From the NCBI GenBank assembly GCA_012934845.2, contig WNNJ02003539.1, positions 21,094 through 85,093 of the forward strand: 64,000 nt of DNA, given 5' to 3'. The DNA comes from Pomphorhynchus laevis (lineage: Eukaryota > Acanthocephala > Palaeacanthocephala > Echinorhynchida > Pomphorhynchidae). The position numbers and the translations under genes are program-made. Numbering within the stretch: position 1 is the stretch's first letter; every line of letters begins with the position of its first letter. Below are positions 11,852-24,634 of this stretch, one piece after another. The notes below the pieces were generated by a model that worked only from the letters and a program-made list of their open reading frames with translations, was not told the DNA's origin and did not search any database.

Positions 11852-12130
11852 ACGTGGCAAATGCGTGCCAGCTGCACGCTTACATGACCACTAACAAAAA
11901 ATGAAAAAGTCAAGCAGATAAATTGTTTAAATGGGATCAGATTTAGCGTTTGAAGCACGGCAGGGAAGTTGATTGGCGTATATAAATGGGCAGATGATTC
12001 CACGATAGAGGAGCAGCCACCAGGAAGGAGCGGAATCCAAAGGTGGTAGAGTAGTTTATGACATGTAAAAGGATGGAATTACAGGAACGCAAGGAACAGT
12101 AAACAGGACGAGAATTATCAAGAAAAGGAA
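11852..12130 (-). mobile_element. LINE B 3' fragment
   Basis: Low-coordinate end GTGGCAAATGCGTGCC, then TGCACGCTTACATGACCA, equals the ends at 4582 and 28085. The minus strand encodes FGFRSFLVAAPLSWNHLP, the L2/CR1 C-terminal signature, followed by a stop and the short 3' tail. It is strongly 5' truncated. Confidence 0.7.
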
Positions 12131-12480
12131 TATGTGTCTTAATATAAAAATTCTGAAATATTATTTAATTAAATATTATTTAATTCTGTAATATTATTTA
12201 TTACCGTGTAATAAATAATATTACAAAGTAATATAAATTACAAAATTGATAATACATTTTATAACAAATAAAGTTTATTATTACTAATTTTCGAAAGCTG
12301 CTGCTTCTGGTTTCAGGTACATTATTACAATAATTTTGATTTTAGAGATATAATTAAGACAACGAAATATCTTTTGATTTATTATCGTAAACCAATCTAA
12401 TTTAAAAATTTATTGTAATTTAAAACTAATTTAAAATTTTATATTTTAGATAAGCACATATCTAATAAATTGTTTTCTAA
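12130..12480. other. 5' flank and probable intron end of the 12.5-kb gene
   Basis: AT-rich. A splice-acceptor-like tract TTTTATATTTTAG ends at 12449. The following short leader contains a TAA at 12478-12480, in frame just before the ATG. Earlier non-coding exons may lie upstream, but none is identifiable. Confidence 0.4.
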
Positions 12481-14055
12481 ATGGGTACCAATGAAAATAC
12501 GAACGACATAATTACACGCAGTATCGACAACAAAACATCTACTTTATTAAAATATGGACAGATTTCGTCAAAATTTGATAATTTACACACAGCCAATGCA
12601 CGTGGACTTAAATCAGATAAACATTCACTCATAAAATTTCCGATAAATATGCATGAACAGAAAACTAAAAATTTACACGAATTGACCTCATTGAACAATA
12701 ATCGACAGAGTTCTCGCGATCTTAAAGTATCTAAAAAGGATATTTTTGTCAAACAAAATTACTGGTTAGAACGTACAAAACCATGGTGTAATGTGAGTCC
12801 TATAAAACTCGACAATTGGTCAAAATTAAAACAAGATGTGCTATCGACCATCGAAGAAGAGGACTCTAACATCAGTCGACTTTCTCAAATTGAATGTCAG
12901 GAATACACTGTTTCAAATCCGAACATTACAAATGAAAATATTGATATAACAAAGAAAAGCGATGTCATTGTTGATAATGATATTACCCCGGATACTAATC
13001 GCGATAATGATATTACCCCGGATACTAATCGAGATAATGATATTAGCTCGGATACTAATCGCGATAATGATATTACCGTGGATACCAAGACAGCAAAACA
13101 AGGCGATGATGATACAGCTCTGGGTCATATCAGTGGTAATATTGCAATAATAAATAAAAGTTATGCTGTCACCACGAACAACGTTATTAACGACGTTGCT
13201 ACGAACAAAAATGACGTCATAAAGGTCGTCGATGATACTATGAAGATCGATAATTCTGGTATCGATGAAGTGAATAGTAGCGATGAGGATAGTAGTATCA
13301 AAATTGAACAAAACAACGCCATTGTAGGCCATGAAAGATTTAAGAATGAAAGTGACCACGAGATTGATAGCCTTCTTCACTCGACTACAGAAAGTGATAA
13401 AGATGAAGAAATAATTGAAGAATTTCGTAAAGCAAAGCAACGTTGGTTGCGTAGATTGACTTGTGCACCTGCTGTGGATCCAAAGAGATCAAAAACTGTC
13501 ACTGAGAATATATTAAAGATCAATATGCATTGCATTGAAATTGCTAACGAACAATCAGCAAAAATCAAGCGAGTTCAGAAATTTCCGGATCGCGGTAAAA
13601 GTTCCGTGTCAATAAATTTAGACAAAACCTCTAAAACCAAGTTACGCAACCCATCCAGTCATAAAAGGATTAGTTCCACTTTAAATGAGAGATTAAATCA
13701 ATTGGCTACTCCCAGTAAACGACGAACTGTTGACAGACATGAGCGTACAAGTAACTGTTGTAATCAAAGAAGCAGAATTAATAGCATTGCGTCTAGATCG
13801 TCGTATCGACAGTCTCACCGATCGACAAGTTGCAATTTAGAATCATTCATGGCTAATCGTAGTAGGATGACAAATCACTCCACCATTAGAACGTGTTCTA
13901 TCAGTCGTATCGGTGAACCTGGTAGCAGTAGTAAGCGTTCTCTTTCTTTCTTTGAGCGAATGGAACTACAGACAAAAGAGGCCTTCAAGCGAAATTCACA
14001 GATAAAAGAAATAATTCGGACAAAACCTTTGGAGGAACTTCCACCCTGGAGATAA
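12481..14055 (+). CDS. Hypothetical acidic/basic low-complexity protein, 524 aa
   Basis: An uninterrupted 524-codon frame starting at an ATG directly preceded by an in-frame TAA, so the start is well fixed. I recognise no family. The protein is hydrophilic with no signal peptide or membrane segment. About residues 165-204 hold four tandem 10-residue repeats (consensus DNDITPDTNR). Residues ~165-315 are acidic. The segment around EEFRKAKQRWLRRL starts a Ser/Arg/Lys-rich basic C-terminal part. The last ~35 residues (SFFERMELQTKEAFKRN...LPPWR) are mixed charge and may be helical. The layout suggests a largely disordered, perhaps nuclear or cytoskeletal protein; this is inference. A candidate AATAAA lies at 14297. 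The length of the open frame in such AT-rich DNA argues for a real coding exon. Confidence 0.8.
   Translation: MGTNENTNDIITRSIDNKTSTLLKYGQISSKFDNLHTANARGLKSDKHSLIKFPINMHEQKTKNLHELTSLNNNRQSSRDLKVSKKDIFVKQNYWLERTKPWCNVSPIKLDNWSKLKQDVLSTIEEEDSNISRLSQIECQEYTVSNPNITNENIDITKKSDVIVDNDITPDTNRDNDITPDTNRDNDISSDTNRDNDITVDTKTAKQGDDDTALGHISGNIAIINKSYAVTTNNVINDVATNKNDVIKVVDDTMKIDNSGIDEVNSSDEDSSIKIEQNNAIVGHERFKNESDHEIDSLLHSTTESDKDEEIIEEFRKAKQRWLRRLTCAPAVDPKRSKTVTENILKINMHCIEIANEQSAKIKRVQKFPDRGKSSVSINLDKTSKTKLRNPSSHKRISSTLNERLNQLATPSKRRTVDRHERTSNCCNQRSRINSIASRSSYRQSHRSTSCNLESFMANRSRMTNHSTIRTCSISRIGEPGSSSKRSLSFFERMELQTKEAFKRNSQIKEIIRTKPLEELPPWR
12973..13092 (+). repeat. In-frame 30-bp coding minisatellite
   Basis: About four copies of GATAATGATATTACCCCGGA plus TACTAATCGC, all in frame, giving DNDITPDTNR repeats. 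Units differ by a few bases (AGCTCG, ACCGTG variants). Copy number is likely variable between individuals. Confidence 0.85.
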
Positions 14056-15480
14056 TATCTAATTTATTTAGGACTTAGCGAGCGTCGTCGAAAGTACATA
14101 ATGTTCTTGTAAATAATCGACTTCATGCTAGAAAATATTTGTTATCAACTGATAATGATATTTTGATTATGCTTTCGTTACCTGAAAAACGAATTTGAGT
14201 TTTAATATTAAGAGGGTATTTTAACAATAGCAACCTAAGTTGTTTACCTGAAATTGACATTTATTATGACACTACATGTTATGTAATACAAGCAATAATA
14301 AATTAAATATGTAACTAAATTTTTTGTATAGCCAGTTTTGATAATAAAATTTTGTAATATTGTAAATTTAATGAAATATTTAAATTAAAATTTAAAGTTT
14401 AAAATTTAAATTCCTTAAAGTAAAAATAAATAAAATTTATAATTATAAATAATTAAATAAGTAATTATAAAATAGGGCATTGCTAAGTGAAATATGCTTA
14501 AACTTTTTTATATACTAAATATAAAATTATACAATTTTAATATAAAATTATATACAATTTTAGCTGATTATAAACAGGAAAAAAATCAAATTATTCGAAT
14601 TATATCCAGGTTAGTCTATAATGCATCAAGAATAATAATGTATTACTCTGATTTAAAAGATTAAAGTAATAATTTAATTTACTTTAAATTAAAAAGTCAA
14701 TTTAAATATCGTCTTGAGCACGAGCTACCGAAATGGGTTTTATTCGCGGTATAACGGAATAGAACTTGTTAATCTTAGGCTGAAAATCGAAGTATGTCTG
14801 ACAGTAACGCCCTCAAAGCAGCTTGGCCACCGCTTCTACACTTTGAAATTGAACAACTGAGGTGGTTTAGACATGCATTGAGTTCGACTGAGAAAATACT
14901 ACTTGTAAATCCTACTTTCACTCTGTTACAGATCGCATTTATCAAATTAACTTAAAATTTAAAATTTTCTTTTTAAATTTTAAAATGGACCTTATAAATA
15001 TTACTATCCTAATATTTATAGATTTATTATTAGCAATATCAACGTAAATTAACTTTAAACTATATTGATGTAAGTTTGTATTTAACTATTAAGATGGCCG
15101 CTTTAAGAAAGAACAATTAAATATTGCTCTTATTGTATATTTAAATTATGCTAACAAATCAAGATAAAAAAGGCAAGCACGGGCGGAAAATACATAATTT
15201 CGTTACTCTCGAGATGTACCTCATACTACTTGTTCGTCTCAAAATATTCTCTAAATGCATGAGCTTTCCTTTAGTGCAAGATAATTATGATAAATACCAT
15301 GCTCTATGTGAGGTCAAACAACATAATGCATTAGCGCAAACGCATTGGAATACATCGATGTGAAGCAGTTCTTTACATTAACTGGATTACTATAAAAATA
15401 AATTCAAACAGCAAATGGTAAAATGCATCAAACAACAAAATATTATTAAAAATAAATTTAAACAATTAAGCAGAATTTTT
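14056..15480. other. AT-rich intergenic stretch
   Basis: Contains the 3' flank of the 12.5-kb gene, then AT-rich DNA. A GC-richer patch at 14720-14900 holds a 53-codon frame starting at 14795 (MSDSNALKAAWPPLLHF...) with no recognised similarity. I do not call it a gene. Confidence 0.4.
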
Positions 15481-15489
15481 TTTGTGGAT

Positions 15490-15840
15490 AGATAATAAAC
15501 AATTTACTTTGTATTAGAATAATATTATAGAGCCCAAAAACCTGACATCATAGCAGTTCCTCTTGATGACCTCTATTCTTTGTTCTGATGCATCGACTGT
15601 TATTTATAGGTCGTTACATAAAAATTTGATTTTATTTCAAATTTCATTTAAATTTGTTTTTTTTTGATTAAATTTGATTTTATTTGATTTTATATAAATT
15701 ATATAACAATTATTATTTATTAATTGTTTATTTATTTATTATTTTATTTATTTTATTAATTATTTAGCATTATTTTTTAATTTATAAAATAATACGTAGA
15801 CTCAGTTAGCTGATCTAACTGAGTTAGCTGATCTGATATT
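15490..15840 (-). repeat. Repeat R copy 5 (core half deleted)
   Basis: Inverted copy: TTTGTATTAGAATAATATTA, then AAAACCTGACATCATAGCAG, GATGACCTCT, AT-rich DNA, and the terminus ATACGTAGACTCAGTTAGCT. The B2/C2/D half of the core is missing. Confidence 0.7.
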
Positions 15841-15849
15841 TAGTATATA

Positions 15850-16830
15850 AAATAGCTTAAAAAATTTGAGCTTACGGTAACTGTGAGTTGAATGGCAGCT
15901 CATGCAAATTTATAATGATTTCTTTTATATGATTTATTTTATCAAAGTCGACACTGTACTATTTGACGGCGATAATTTGTTTAATTTCACAAGCTACTGC
16001 TTTTTCGTGCTAGGTAAATTAAATCAACATCCGATTTTCGGTGCTTGCTGGTTAACAAATATGCTTGCTTGACGAGTTTAAGTCGATTGCCAACTCACAT
16101 AAATTCACAACTGGCTTTATAACCAGTGACTTACAAAATTAGGATATTCTTCAGTTAAGATTTCAATTCGTTATTAATCCTTTTATAGAAACGATTATAA
16201 ATAGTCGTTGCTCATGTTTTAGCATATTCACTTTTAAGTCGGGCCATTAAAGAATAATATAATGTTCATTAATATAATAATTAATATAATATTTATATAT
16301 TTTTATAATATTTTTTTATATTTTTATAATATTTATATATATAATATTTTCTATTTTAGAAATATATATATATTCCTTATAAGCTATTTTATGTATTGAA
16401 ATGACTAGTTAAATTAAATAAATTTAAATTATTTAAATGAGCATCTAATTTCTTAAATGATTTCAAATATGTAACTATTATTTTATGTCATTAGATACTT
16501 CTTCTATCTTCGGTAAAATCAATTGTTTTCTAAAATAATCATACTTCTCAAACCTAAAAGTAATTATATATAAAAATAACCGATTTGAAATTAAAACAAA
16601 ATATACTTTAATATAGATATATCGATAGTAAACCAAATAAATCTTGACAATATTTAAGAAATTACCGCAGCCGTCTGCATGAACACATCATAAACTAAGA
16701 ATAATCATTTTAAGTGGTATAGGAATAAAATTTATATGTATTAATATTATTTTTTATTTATACATGTCTATAGTCAGATGGCTGTTTTGACCGCTCACAG
16801 ATAACTACAATAGAAAAAATCAAAATGAAA
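15850..16830. other. AT-rich spacer
   Basis: No gene or RNA recognised. TA-rich microsatellite-like stretches occur at 16258-16375. Confidence 0.45.
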
Positions 16831-19800
16831 AAACACAAAAACGATAAAAACATCCATCAGTAATCTTCGTCTCAGAAACGATTAACACCATGGTAATTCA
16901 CCAGCTAAGGAATACGTTGGCAACTCATCCAACGCATAAGTTGTACTTTGAATGATTTAGCATCGGATATGCCCACGGTGTTATCAGGAAGACTATTCCA
17001 CGCGTTAATCGCTTTATGTGAAAGTCTGAAATGGGATGAGCATCTTCTATGACTTAAAATTACAATTTTTTTGGAATGTCTTCTACTTCACGTTCTCTTA
17101 TTTAACACTATACAATCCGAAGGATACGTAGTGTTTAATGAGAAACTACGCCTCAAAACAACTAATTTGTAGGAATGTTATCTACTCCACAGAGGAAGTA
17201 GACAATTTGAGGCGTACCTAAAGTTGCAACTTCGTCAACCTCTCGCTCATAGATACTAAACCTAAACTGCTCTAACGAGAATGGTAGGAAAGATGTCGCA
17301 CATTTGGACACATCTTCGTAAAGCAACGATGCATGATCTCCAAATTGCCAATTTCTTTACGCGTACAAGGAACGATCGCCGTAGAAACATATTCAATCAT
17401 CGGTCTCATAAGCGCATTGTACAAATACACAGCACAAGATAGAGTTAACTTTCTAAAACAATTCTTTATAATGTAACATTCGTTCCGAGATTTGCTACAA
17501 ATTCTATCGATGCTCGCGCGTGTCTTCAAATTCGTCTGCACCATTATACCAAGATCTTTGGTGGTCGCAGTATTCGTAATGATCTTGTCACCGAGATAGT
17601 ATTTATGGCACACGTTGCTAATCTAACTTCATATAAACACATTTTTTGTATTTAAACTAATTCATGTTGTTAAGGACCAACATGAACAAGATTCAACATG
17701 TCCTGAAAAACTTCACAATCTTCGAGATCCTTAATCACCTTCATACTTTTATGTCATCGACAAATGCATGAATCTTACAAATTTTTAGCGAGTTCAAAAG
17801 CTGATTGACAAAGATATTAAATAACAATGTGCCTAGAACAGATCCCTTGGAGATTCCAATAGTATAAGTACGAGAAGAAGACAGACACCGTCCGACTCGA
17901 ACTCTAAGTGATCTCATGTTAAGAAAATCTCTTATCCAGGGAAGAATTATCAAATCAATATTGTAATTCTCAAGAACAGCTAGCAACATCCGATGCGGAA
18001 CCCTATCAAGCACTCAACCGAAGTCTAGAAATGATGCGCCAACGCATAAAACCTTCAGCAACATGCTCAACCCAATCTTCACGAGCGCATAATAAGTTCG
18101 TGAGGCATGAGGGACCAGGACGAAATCCGTGTTGTTGCCCTATTTAGGATTCCTAGTGAATTCAAATAAGCATATAAACGTCTGTTTAATATCCGCTAAA
18201 GGACTTTGTAGACCACACTAGTAAGGCCTATTGCACGATAATTACCTGCACTATTTATGTTCCCATGTTTAAAAATCAGGACAACAATTATGTTTTCCAG
18301 ATATTTGATAATTTTGATCTGCGCAAGCTCAACTTAAAGAACGACACCAATTGTTCCGCTACGCGTGGATCAAGTAATTTAAGAAGATATGGATGAACTT
18401 CATCCGGACCTGCAGCCGATGCGATAGATAAACTAGACAGTTCACCATAGACATCTTCAGTTGATACAAATATCGGAGTGTTAGTTCTGTAGACATGACT
18501 TCCTGTTGTATCCTCACAAACATCATTAAAATAAACTGTCTTAAGCTCAAATGTTGATGCAAACAGCTCCGCTATCATGGCAGGTGAGGTTACATTTGTA
18601 CCACAATCTTGTAAAGAATAAATTGCCGCAGGCAGAACTCCTTCTTCTCTGGCATACGACCAAAATCTCTTGAGATTACTACTAAAATTTTCAGCAATCT
18701 CACCTTCAAAGTTTCGTCTCTTTTTTATCTTAAGGCGATTGACTGTATTGCGAAATATGACATACTGCTTTCTGTAAGAACTGTTATGGAAACAATGCTG
18801 GAAAAGATAATTTCCGACTTAAAGCATATCTTAGTTCCGTATCGAACAATGGCGGAAACTTGTTTCTGTACACTCGTCGAAGAGGATCCAACTCGTCCGA
18901 GAGTTTTATTAATATCGATTGCATCACCTGCCACCGCTCACTAACTTTATAACTACTACAAGAAAAAGTAGTATCCGATGCGGCCTTAAGCAATGCATTA
19001 ACATCAGTTCTTTGCCATGATCTTTTCAAAATTATTAATTCAGCATTATCTTTCGAAATAACATAACTGTGCATGTAGTCAAACGATATCATGCAGTGAT
19101 CACTTAAACCAATATGACTATCGCATTTAACATTACTCACATTCGTGATCAATTTAGAAAATACCAGGTCAAGGCAAGATTCCTGATTAGCCATCAACCT
19201 GATAGATGATTGTATATGTTGCTCTAGCATAAGACCATTTGTAAGAAAATACCACAAGTATATGTCAGGTTTGGAAATGTCGTTAGCTAGTATATAACGC
19301 CTTTCGCATCCAGCATATGGAATATTAAAGTCACCGACTAATAGGTATTCTTTCTGCTTTGAGCATTTCCTTAGTACGCGAACGAATTCATCGTCCAACA
19401 AGTAAGTTTGTGGAGACAGGTAGCACACATGATAGATGCGACAACTCGAACGCAGAAACTCACATGTTCCCACTACATTTAACAATTGGAATACCGAATT
19501 AATCAGTAAGTTTTATGACATAAAAAGCGACTCCTCCGCCACTTCGAGAAACTCTATCGGCCCGGTATAAGCTATAGCCTGGAATACTCATCACTCAGTG
19601 CGATATGTCGTCATGCAACCAACTCTCCGTAAGAGCCAGATTCATCGGTTTGTGTGTGATTACCGAAATTGTAAGTTCATCAAATTTGGATAAAATACTT
19701 CTTATGTTTGTATATGCAACTTTTATGGAAGTTACACTACTCTTCAGGCTTGATTTTGTAACCACATCAAAAGTTACTAGCTCACCTAATCCTGATCTAC

Positions 19801-19850
19801 CCTCTGAGATAGGATCAGCTCTTTCCACTGCATGAATGGTCGTCCACACA
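16830..19850 (-). mobile_element. LINE C, CR1/L2-like, nearly full ORF2 but decayed
   Basis: A minus-strand ORF2 relic about 3 kb long, read from high to low coordinates. The endonuclease starts with YTNIRSILSKFDEL and ALTESWLHDDI (19.6-19.8 kb) and continues with LLVGDFNIPYAG and LSDHCMISFDYM (18.8-19.5 kb), the metal-binding GDFN and SDH motifs. A linker at 18.3-18.6 kb holds AAGPDEVHPYLLK. The reverse transcriptase at 17.7-18.0 kb has KGSVLGTLLFNIFVN and HAFVDDIKV, where F-VDD replaces the usual FADD/YADD. The thumb (LYNALMRPMIEYVSTAIV) lies at 17.3-17.6 kb, and the C-terminal AINAWNSLPDN near 17.0 kb. The frame changes at least four times, so it is inactive. The TNIRS start and WN-LP end support CR1/L2 affinity. 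Confidence 0.85.
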
Positions 19851-20029
19851 CTTCACGAAAATTTTTATCGCTAAATTACGATAATAAATAAATATAAGAT
19901 TATTATGCATTTAACAACATCCAAGCATTAGCTTAAAGAAGAAATAAATAAGATATAAGATAAAAAATTAATAAAAAATTAAATAAATATAAATAAAAAA
20001 TTAAATAAATATAAATATAATAAATATAA

Positions 20030-20077
<48 letters not shown>

Positions 20078-20560
20078 CATTTATATTTAATCAAATATAA
20101 CTTAAATTTTCATTATTTTAACTTTTTGATAATATAAATTATTATCTTTAGAATTGAAAATTAACTAATTTCTAGCCTTCTTGAAATTTTATCGATATTT
20201 TTAGATAAAAATATTTTTAATGTCGCTTTTTTAGTTAATTCGTTGTATCGCCTAGCAGTATTACCTTTCGTAAAATTGAGTAAATCTTGTTGATTTAATT
20301 TCTGAAAGACTGACGAGAATGCTCTGTTTACGTACTGTACCTTTGCTATTTTGAAGCATCGTGTGTATTTCACTCAGTGGTATACTGTTGTTCAAATCTG
20401 GCAGGCCGTGATTTTTACCTTTAAATTTTTTCAATCTTTAAAAATGAAAAGATAAACTAGAATTTACACAGAATCGTTATGTTCACCAATAATTTTACAA
20501 CCAGTAAATAGCTATATTTTCGTGTAGTGTATACTTGTTGTGTTTTTTATATATCCATTT
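19851..20560. other. AT-rich spacer with possible exon-like frame
   Basis: Holds a (TA)n run (separate entry). On the minus strand at about 20450-20260 a short frame reads GLPDLNNSIPLSEIHTMLQN and ends at a stop that overlaps a donor-like AAAG/GTAATA. I do not recognise it and do not call a gene. Confidence 0.3.
20033..20075. repeat. (TA)n microsatellite
   Basis: About 20 uninterrupted TA dinucleotides. Confidence 0.95.
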
Positions 20561-20589
20561 TACACCTGATTGTAATTAATATCACGTGA

Positions 20590-22820
20590 TTACTTGAATC
20601 AAGTGGCTACTCAATGCATTCTACTGAATGCATTGATGACACTGCATCTCGTTCCGATCCTATCTATAAGCCAACAGCAATACGCTAAATTTCAGAATTT
20701 TTGGACCACATCAGCTACTTATCCAATATCTACGTTTCAAGTTTCGCTCTTCTTTATGTTGACTGGCAATCACTTGACTAACCTGTTTTATTGACATTTA
20801 GATTAAATGAGTCTTTCGACTTTTATTTTGCAAATTTAATTGAAATCATCCCTGATTTCAAATTAAATCGGCGTTGGTAGGAGAAGGTGCTACCTTTAAT
20901 TTGAAAACCTACCTATTTTTGTAATTAATTACTATTATCAAATTAGTCTATAGTTTGACTTTTAATTTAAAGTTTATTTAATTGTGCAGTCATTGGTACT
21001 ATTGAAATTTTTGATGACACTGCACGTTGCTATAATCCTACCATTTAGATAACGGCAGTGCGCTACATTTCAATATTGGTGGATCTCATCGGTTACTGAT
21101 CAAATACCTACGCTTTACGTTTCGGTCTTTTTAATGCTGGCTGACGATCACTCGACTCGTCTACTTTTATTGGCAATTAGATTTAATGAAAGACTTTCGT
21201 CTTACATTTTGCAAATTTAATTGATATCATTTCTGATTTTAAATTAAAACAGCGTTGATAGTGGGAGGTTTAATTTTCAATTTAAAAATCTACACATATT
21301 TCCGATAAAATTATTACCAAACTAGCCATTTATAGTTTGTTTGCTAATTTTAAGTTGATATACCTGTGCAGTTATTATTATCATTGAAATTTGATGAATA
21401 TTTTATTCTGTACGCTACTCTAATCCTATCTATTAGCCAACAGCAGTACGTTACCTTTCAATATTGGTGATCTCATCGGCCACTGATCTAATACTTTCGT
21501 TTCACGTTTTGGTCTTTTTAACTTTGACTGACGATTACCATACTCGTCTTCTCCAATTGACAATTGGATTTAATAAAACACTTTTCTACATGATGCATTT
21601 TTAATTTAAATCATTTCTGATTTTAAATTAAATCAGCGTTGTAGTGAACTGATAATATCGTCCCAAAATATATTATTGATTGAAATTTTTGATGACACTG
21701 TACGTTGCTTTAATTCTATCTCTAAGCCAACAGCAGTACACTGAATTTCAGTATTGGTGGATTTCCTCGGCTACTGATCCAATACTTGCGTTTTACGTTT
21801 TGGTCTTTTTAACTTTGACCGACGATTACCATACTCGTCTTCTTCATTGACAATGGGATTTAATAAAACACTTTACTACATGGTGCATGTTTAATTGAAA
21901 TCATTTCTGATTTCAAATTAAATCAGCGTTGTATTGAACTGATAATATCGTCCCAAAATATATTATTGATTGAAATTTTTGATGACACTGTACGTTGCTT
22001 TAATTCTATCTCTAAGCCAACAGCAGTACACTGAATTTCAGTATTGGTGGATTTCCTCGGCTACTGATCCAATACTTGCGTTTTACGTTTTGGTCTTTTT
22101 AACTTTGACCGACGATTACCATACTCGTCTTCTTCATTGACAATGGGATTTAATAAAACACTTTACTACATGGTGCATGTTTAATTGAAATCATTTCTGA
22201 TTTCAAATTAAATCAGCGTTGTATTGAACTGATAATATCGTCCCAAAATATATTATTGATTGAAATTTTTGATGACACTGTACGTTGCTTTAATTCTATC
22301 TCATAGCCAACAGCAGTACACTTCATTTCAGTATTGGTTGATCTCCTCGGCTACTGATACAATACTTGCGTTTTACGTTTTGGTCTTTTTAACTTTGACT
22401 GACGATTACCATACTCGTCTTCTCCAATTGACAATTGGATTTAATAAAACACTTTTCTACATGATGCATTTTTAATTGAAATCATTTCTGATTTCAAATT
22501 AAATCAGCGTTGTATTGAACTGATAATATCGTCTTAAAATATATTATTGATTGAAATTTTTAATGACACTGTACGTTTCTTTAATTCTATCTCTAAGCCA
22601 ACAGCAATACACTACATTTCAGTATAGGTGGATCTCATTTGTCACTGATCCAATACTTGCGTTTTACGTTTTGGTCTTTTTAACGTTGACTGACAATTAC
22701 CATACTCGTCTTCATTGAGAATTGGATTTAATAAAACACTTTACCACATGATGCATGTTTAATTGAAATCATTTCTGATTTCAAATTAAATCAGCGTTGT
22801 ATCGAACTGATAATTCAATA
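20590..22820. repeat. Tandem array, ~380-bp then ~290-bp units
   Basis: The block GATGACACTG recurs at about 20634, 21013, (21394, divergent), 21691, 21981, 22271 and 22562. The first three spacings are ~300-380 bp because those units carry an extra AT-rich segment; later units are 290-291 bp. Each unit has AAGCCAACAGCAGTAC, GTTTTACGTTTTGGTC and a 9-bp-stem hairpin TTGAAATCATTTCTGATTTC(AA). The units beginning near 21661 and 21951 look identical over ~290 bp. Short frames such as SQQQY..FQYW recur but break in every unit, so I read this as a satellite, not genes. Confidence 0.85.
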
Positions 22821-22829
22821 TTCAGTGTG

Positions 22830-23555
22830 CTATTGTTGTTTGTTTCTATTTAATAATTGATGGCAATTAGATCTCACAGTTTTAATTAAAAATCAAAGTT
22901 TAGAGACTAGTGAATTGTGAATTGTGCATTGAGTCCAAAAAGCCTGCACATTTAGATTCATTTATTGTGATACTAATTGTCTTCATTTATTATGTCTGAT
23001 ATATCGTCTTCTGTTGAATATATATGGAATCCAGCTGCTAATTCGCTTATATATAGCAATGCTCAATTTATATTGTAAAAGTTAAATGTATGGCTCGTGA
23101 TTCATAGTTTTCATTACCAACAAACATTAACACGATATGAAAATTCGTTACATGCAAATGTTTTCATTGTGAACAGATATTGATAAAATTTCGTGAGTTC
23201 GTGTTGATTCGATAATTGATTTAGTTAAATTGAATTTAAATTGCCGCATACATATTCTTTCAATGCTCTTTATTCACTACTGCTCACATCCATTGTGAAC
23301 ATGTATTGATAAGAATACGCGAATTCGTGTTGATACAAGCAATCGTTTATAATTTATACTACAATATGAAAGGAGTAAATATAATTATTTACTTAAAAAT
23401 AAATGAATGCTTGATTTAGTAAAATTGAAGTTTTAAGGATTATTAAAAATGCCAGCAAAATATTAACATGATTAAAGCACAATAATTTTAACTAAAACAA
23501 AAAATCAATTCTAAAAAATCTTTTCGGCCATATTTGTATACGCGGCGACTGGACG
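22830..23555. other. AT-rich spacer
   Basis: No gene seen. A weak local duplication around TTCATTGTGAACAGATATTG (about 23163) and ATTGTGAACATGTATTGATA (about 23291). Confidence 0.4.
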
Positions 23556-23559
23556 ATAT

Positions 23560-23790
23560 CACAGTGAAGATAGTGTGTTTATATTCGGTTATTGTAGATA
23601 TTGTGGCATATCAATTTCGAAATCCATGTTGTCGTGAAGGTAGAAGTTGATCGGAATAGATAGACAGGCGACGGGATAGTAGGGCTGAGAAGACTTTGAA
23701 GGTATGATTAAGGATTTGGATGGCGTGATATGTGTTCGGATCGGAATTATTCAGATGTTTGTATAGTACTTTAATCTCTGATTGTTGTCA
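23560..23790 (-). mobile_element. LINE reverse transcriptase fragment
   Basis: Minus-strand translation gives KVLYKHLNNSDPNTYHAIQI followed by LNHTFKVFSALLSRRL and LLPSRQHGFRN. This fits the conserved fingers region of LINE RTs (K----Y+PI-LL----KVFE----RL...LP--Q-GFR). Only ~75 codons remain. I cannot assign a clade. Confidence 0.65.
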
Positions 23791-23799
23791 TGGCTTGTT

Positions 23800-24630
23800 A
23801 AACATATCAGTTCACCATAACATTTAGAATGATATATTGGGTTCTATCATAACTTTAAATAATCTCAGGGTCACTGTGTAAGGATACACTTATGAGTTTT
23901 CGATAAGCCTAATGCTCTTCATGATTTTTGTTCTAAGAGAGATAAAATCTACAGATAAAATACTATAAATTCTGAGTATTAAATATCACTTGAGCTAGAA
24001 AAGAAGAAAATACTAGGCCAATGGTGCTAGATTCCTTATTACTATAGTAAGTAGCGTCTGATATAGATGACTGTATGTTAATTCCTTTAGCCTGCAAAAA
24101 TTCGGAAGTGAGGCGAAGCACAATAATCACAATGTTAATGATTATCAATTAATATTGACATTTATTATAAAATTACCATATATAAATATATATGATTTTT
24201 CATAAGATTAAAGTTTGAAGATATACCTGCATTTTCAAATTCACCGTGCTCAGTTACACATCTTTAACATAATTTGTTTTTATTTTGAACGGCAAATATT
24301 CAATCTTATAAAGTTACATGTAAAAATGAATGCAGACATTTTGCAAGTCTTTGTGTGTAAAATATATACAGTAAATTGTAAAAAAATAGAGCGGTGATTC
24401 GAATATAATGCACAATTTTAAATGAACAAATTCAATTTTTGATTTTGAGACAACATGTTTTTGTTGTTTCTAAATTTTTTGAGAAAATAATATCTTCCAT
24501 ATTCTTCCAATATTGTAAAATGAATAAAACAACGAATTCGATGTTTTATTCGATGTTTTATTCGAAGTTTTGTTAATTTTAAATAAATTTAAACTCTCAA
24601 GTGAAAGTTTTTAAAATTAATAGTAAATAA
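23800..24630. other. AT-rich spacer
   Basis: Nothing recognised on either strand. Short frames of ~60 codons have no motif. Confidence 0.4.
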
Positions 24631-24634
24631 TATA

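Noticed and set aside
12913-13440. Minus-strand frame of 175 codons with Ile repeats
   Set aside because: Antisense shadow of the coding minisatellite in the 12.5-kb gene.
20590-22820. Short similar frames in each unit (SQQQY..FQYW) as a gene family
   Set aside because: Frames are interrupted in most units and vary in length, and similarity follows the DNA repeat and not codon positions.
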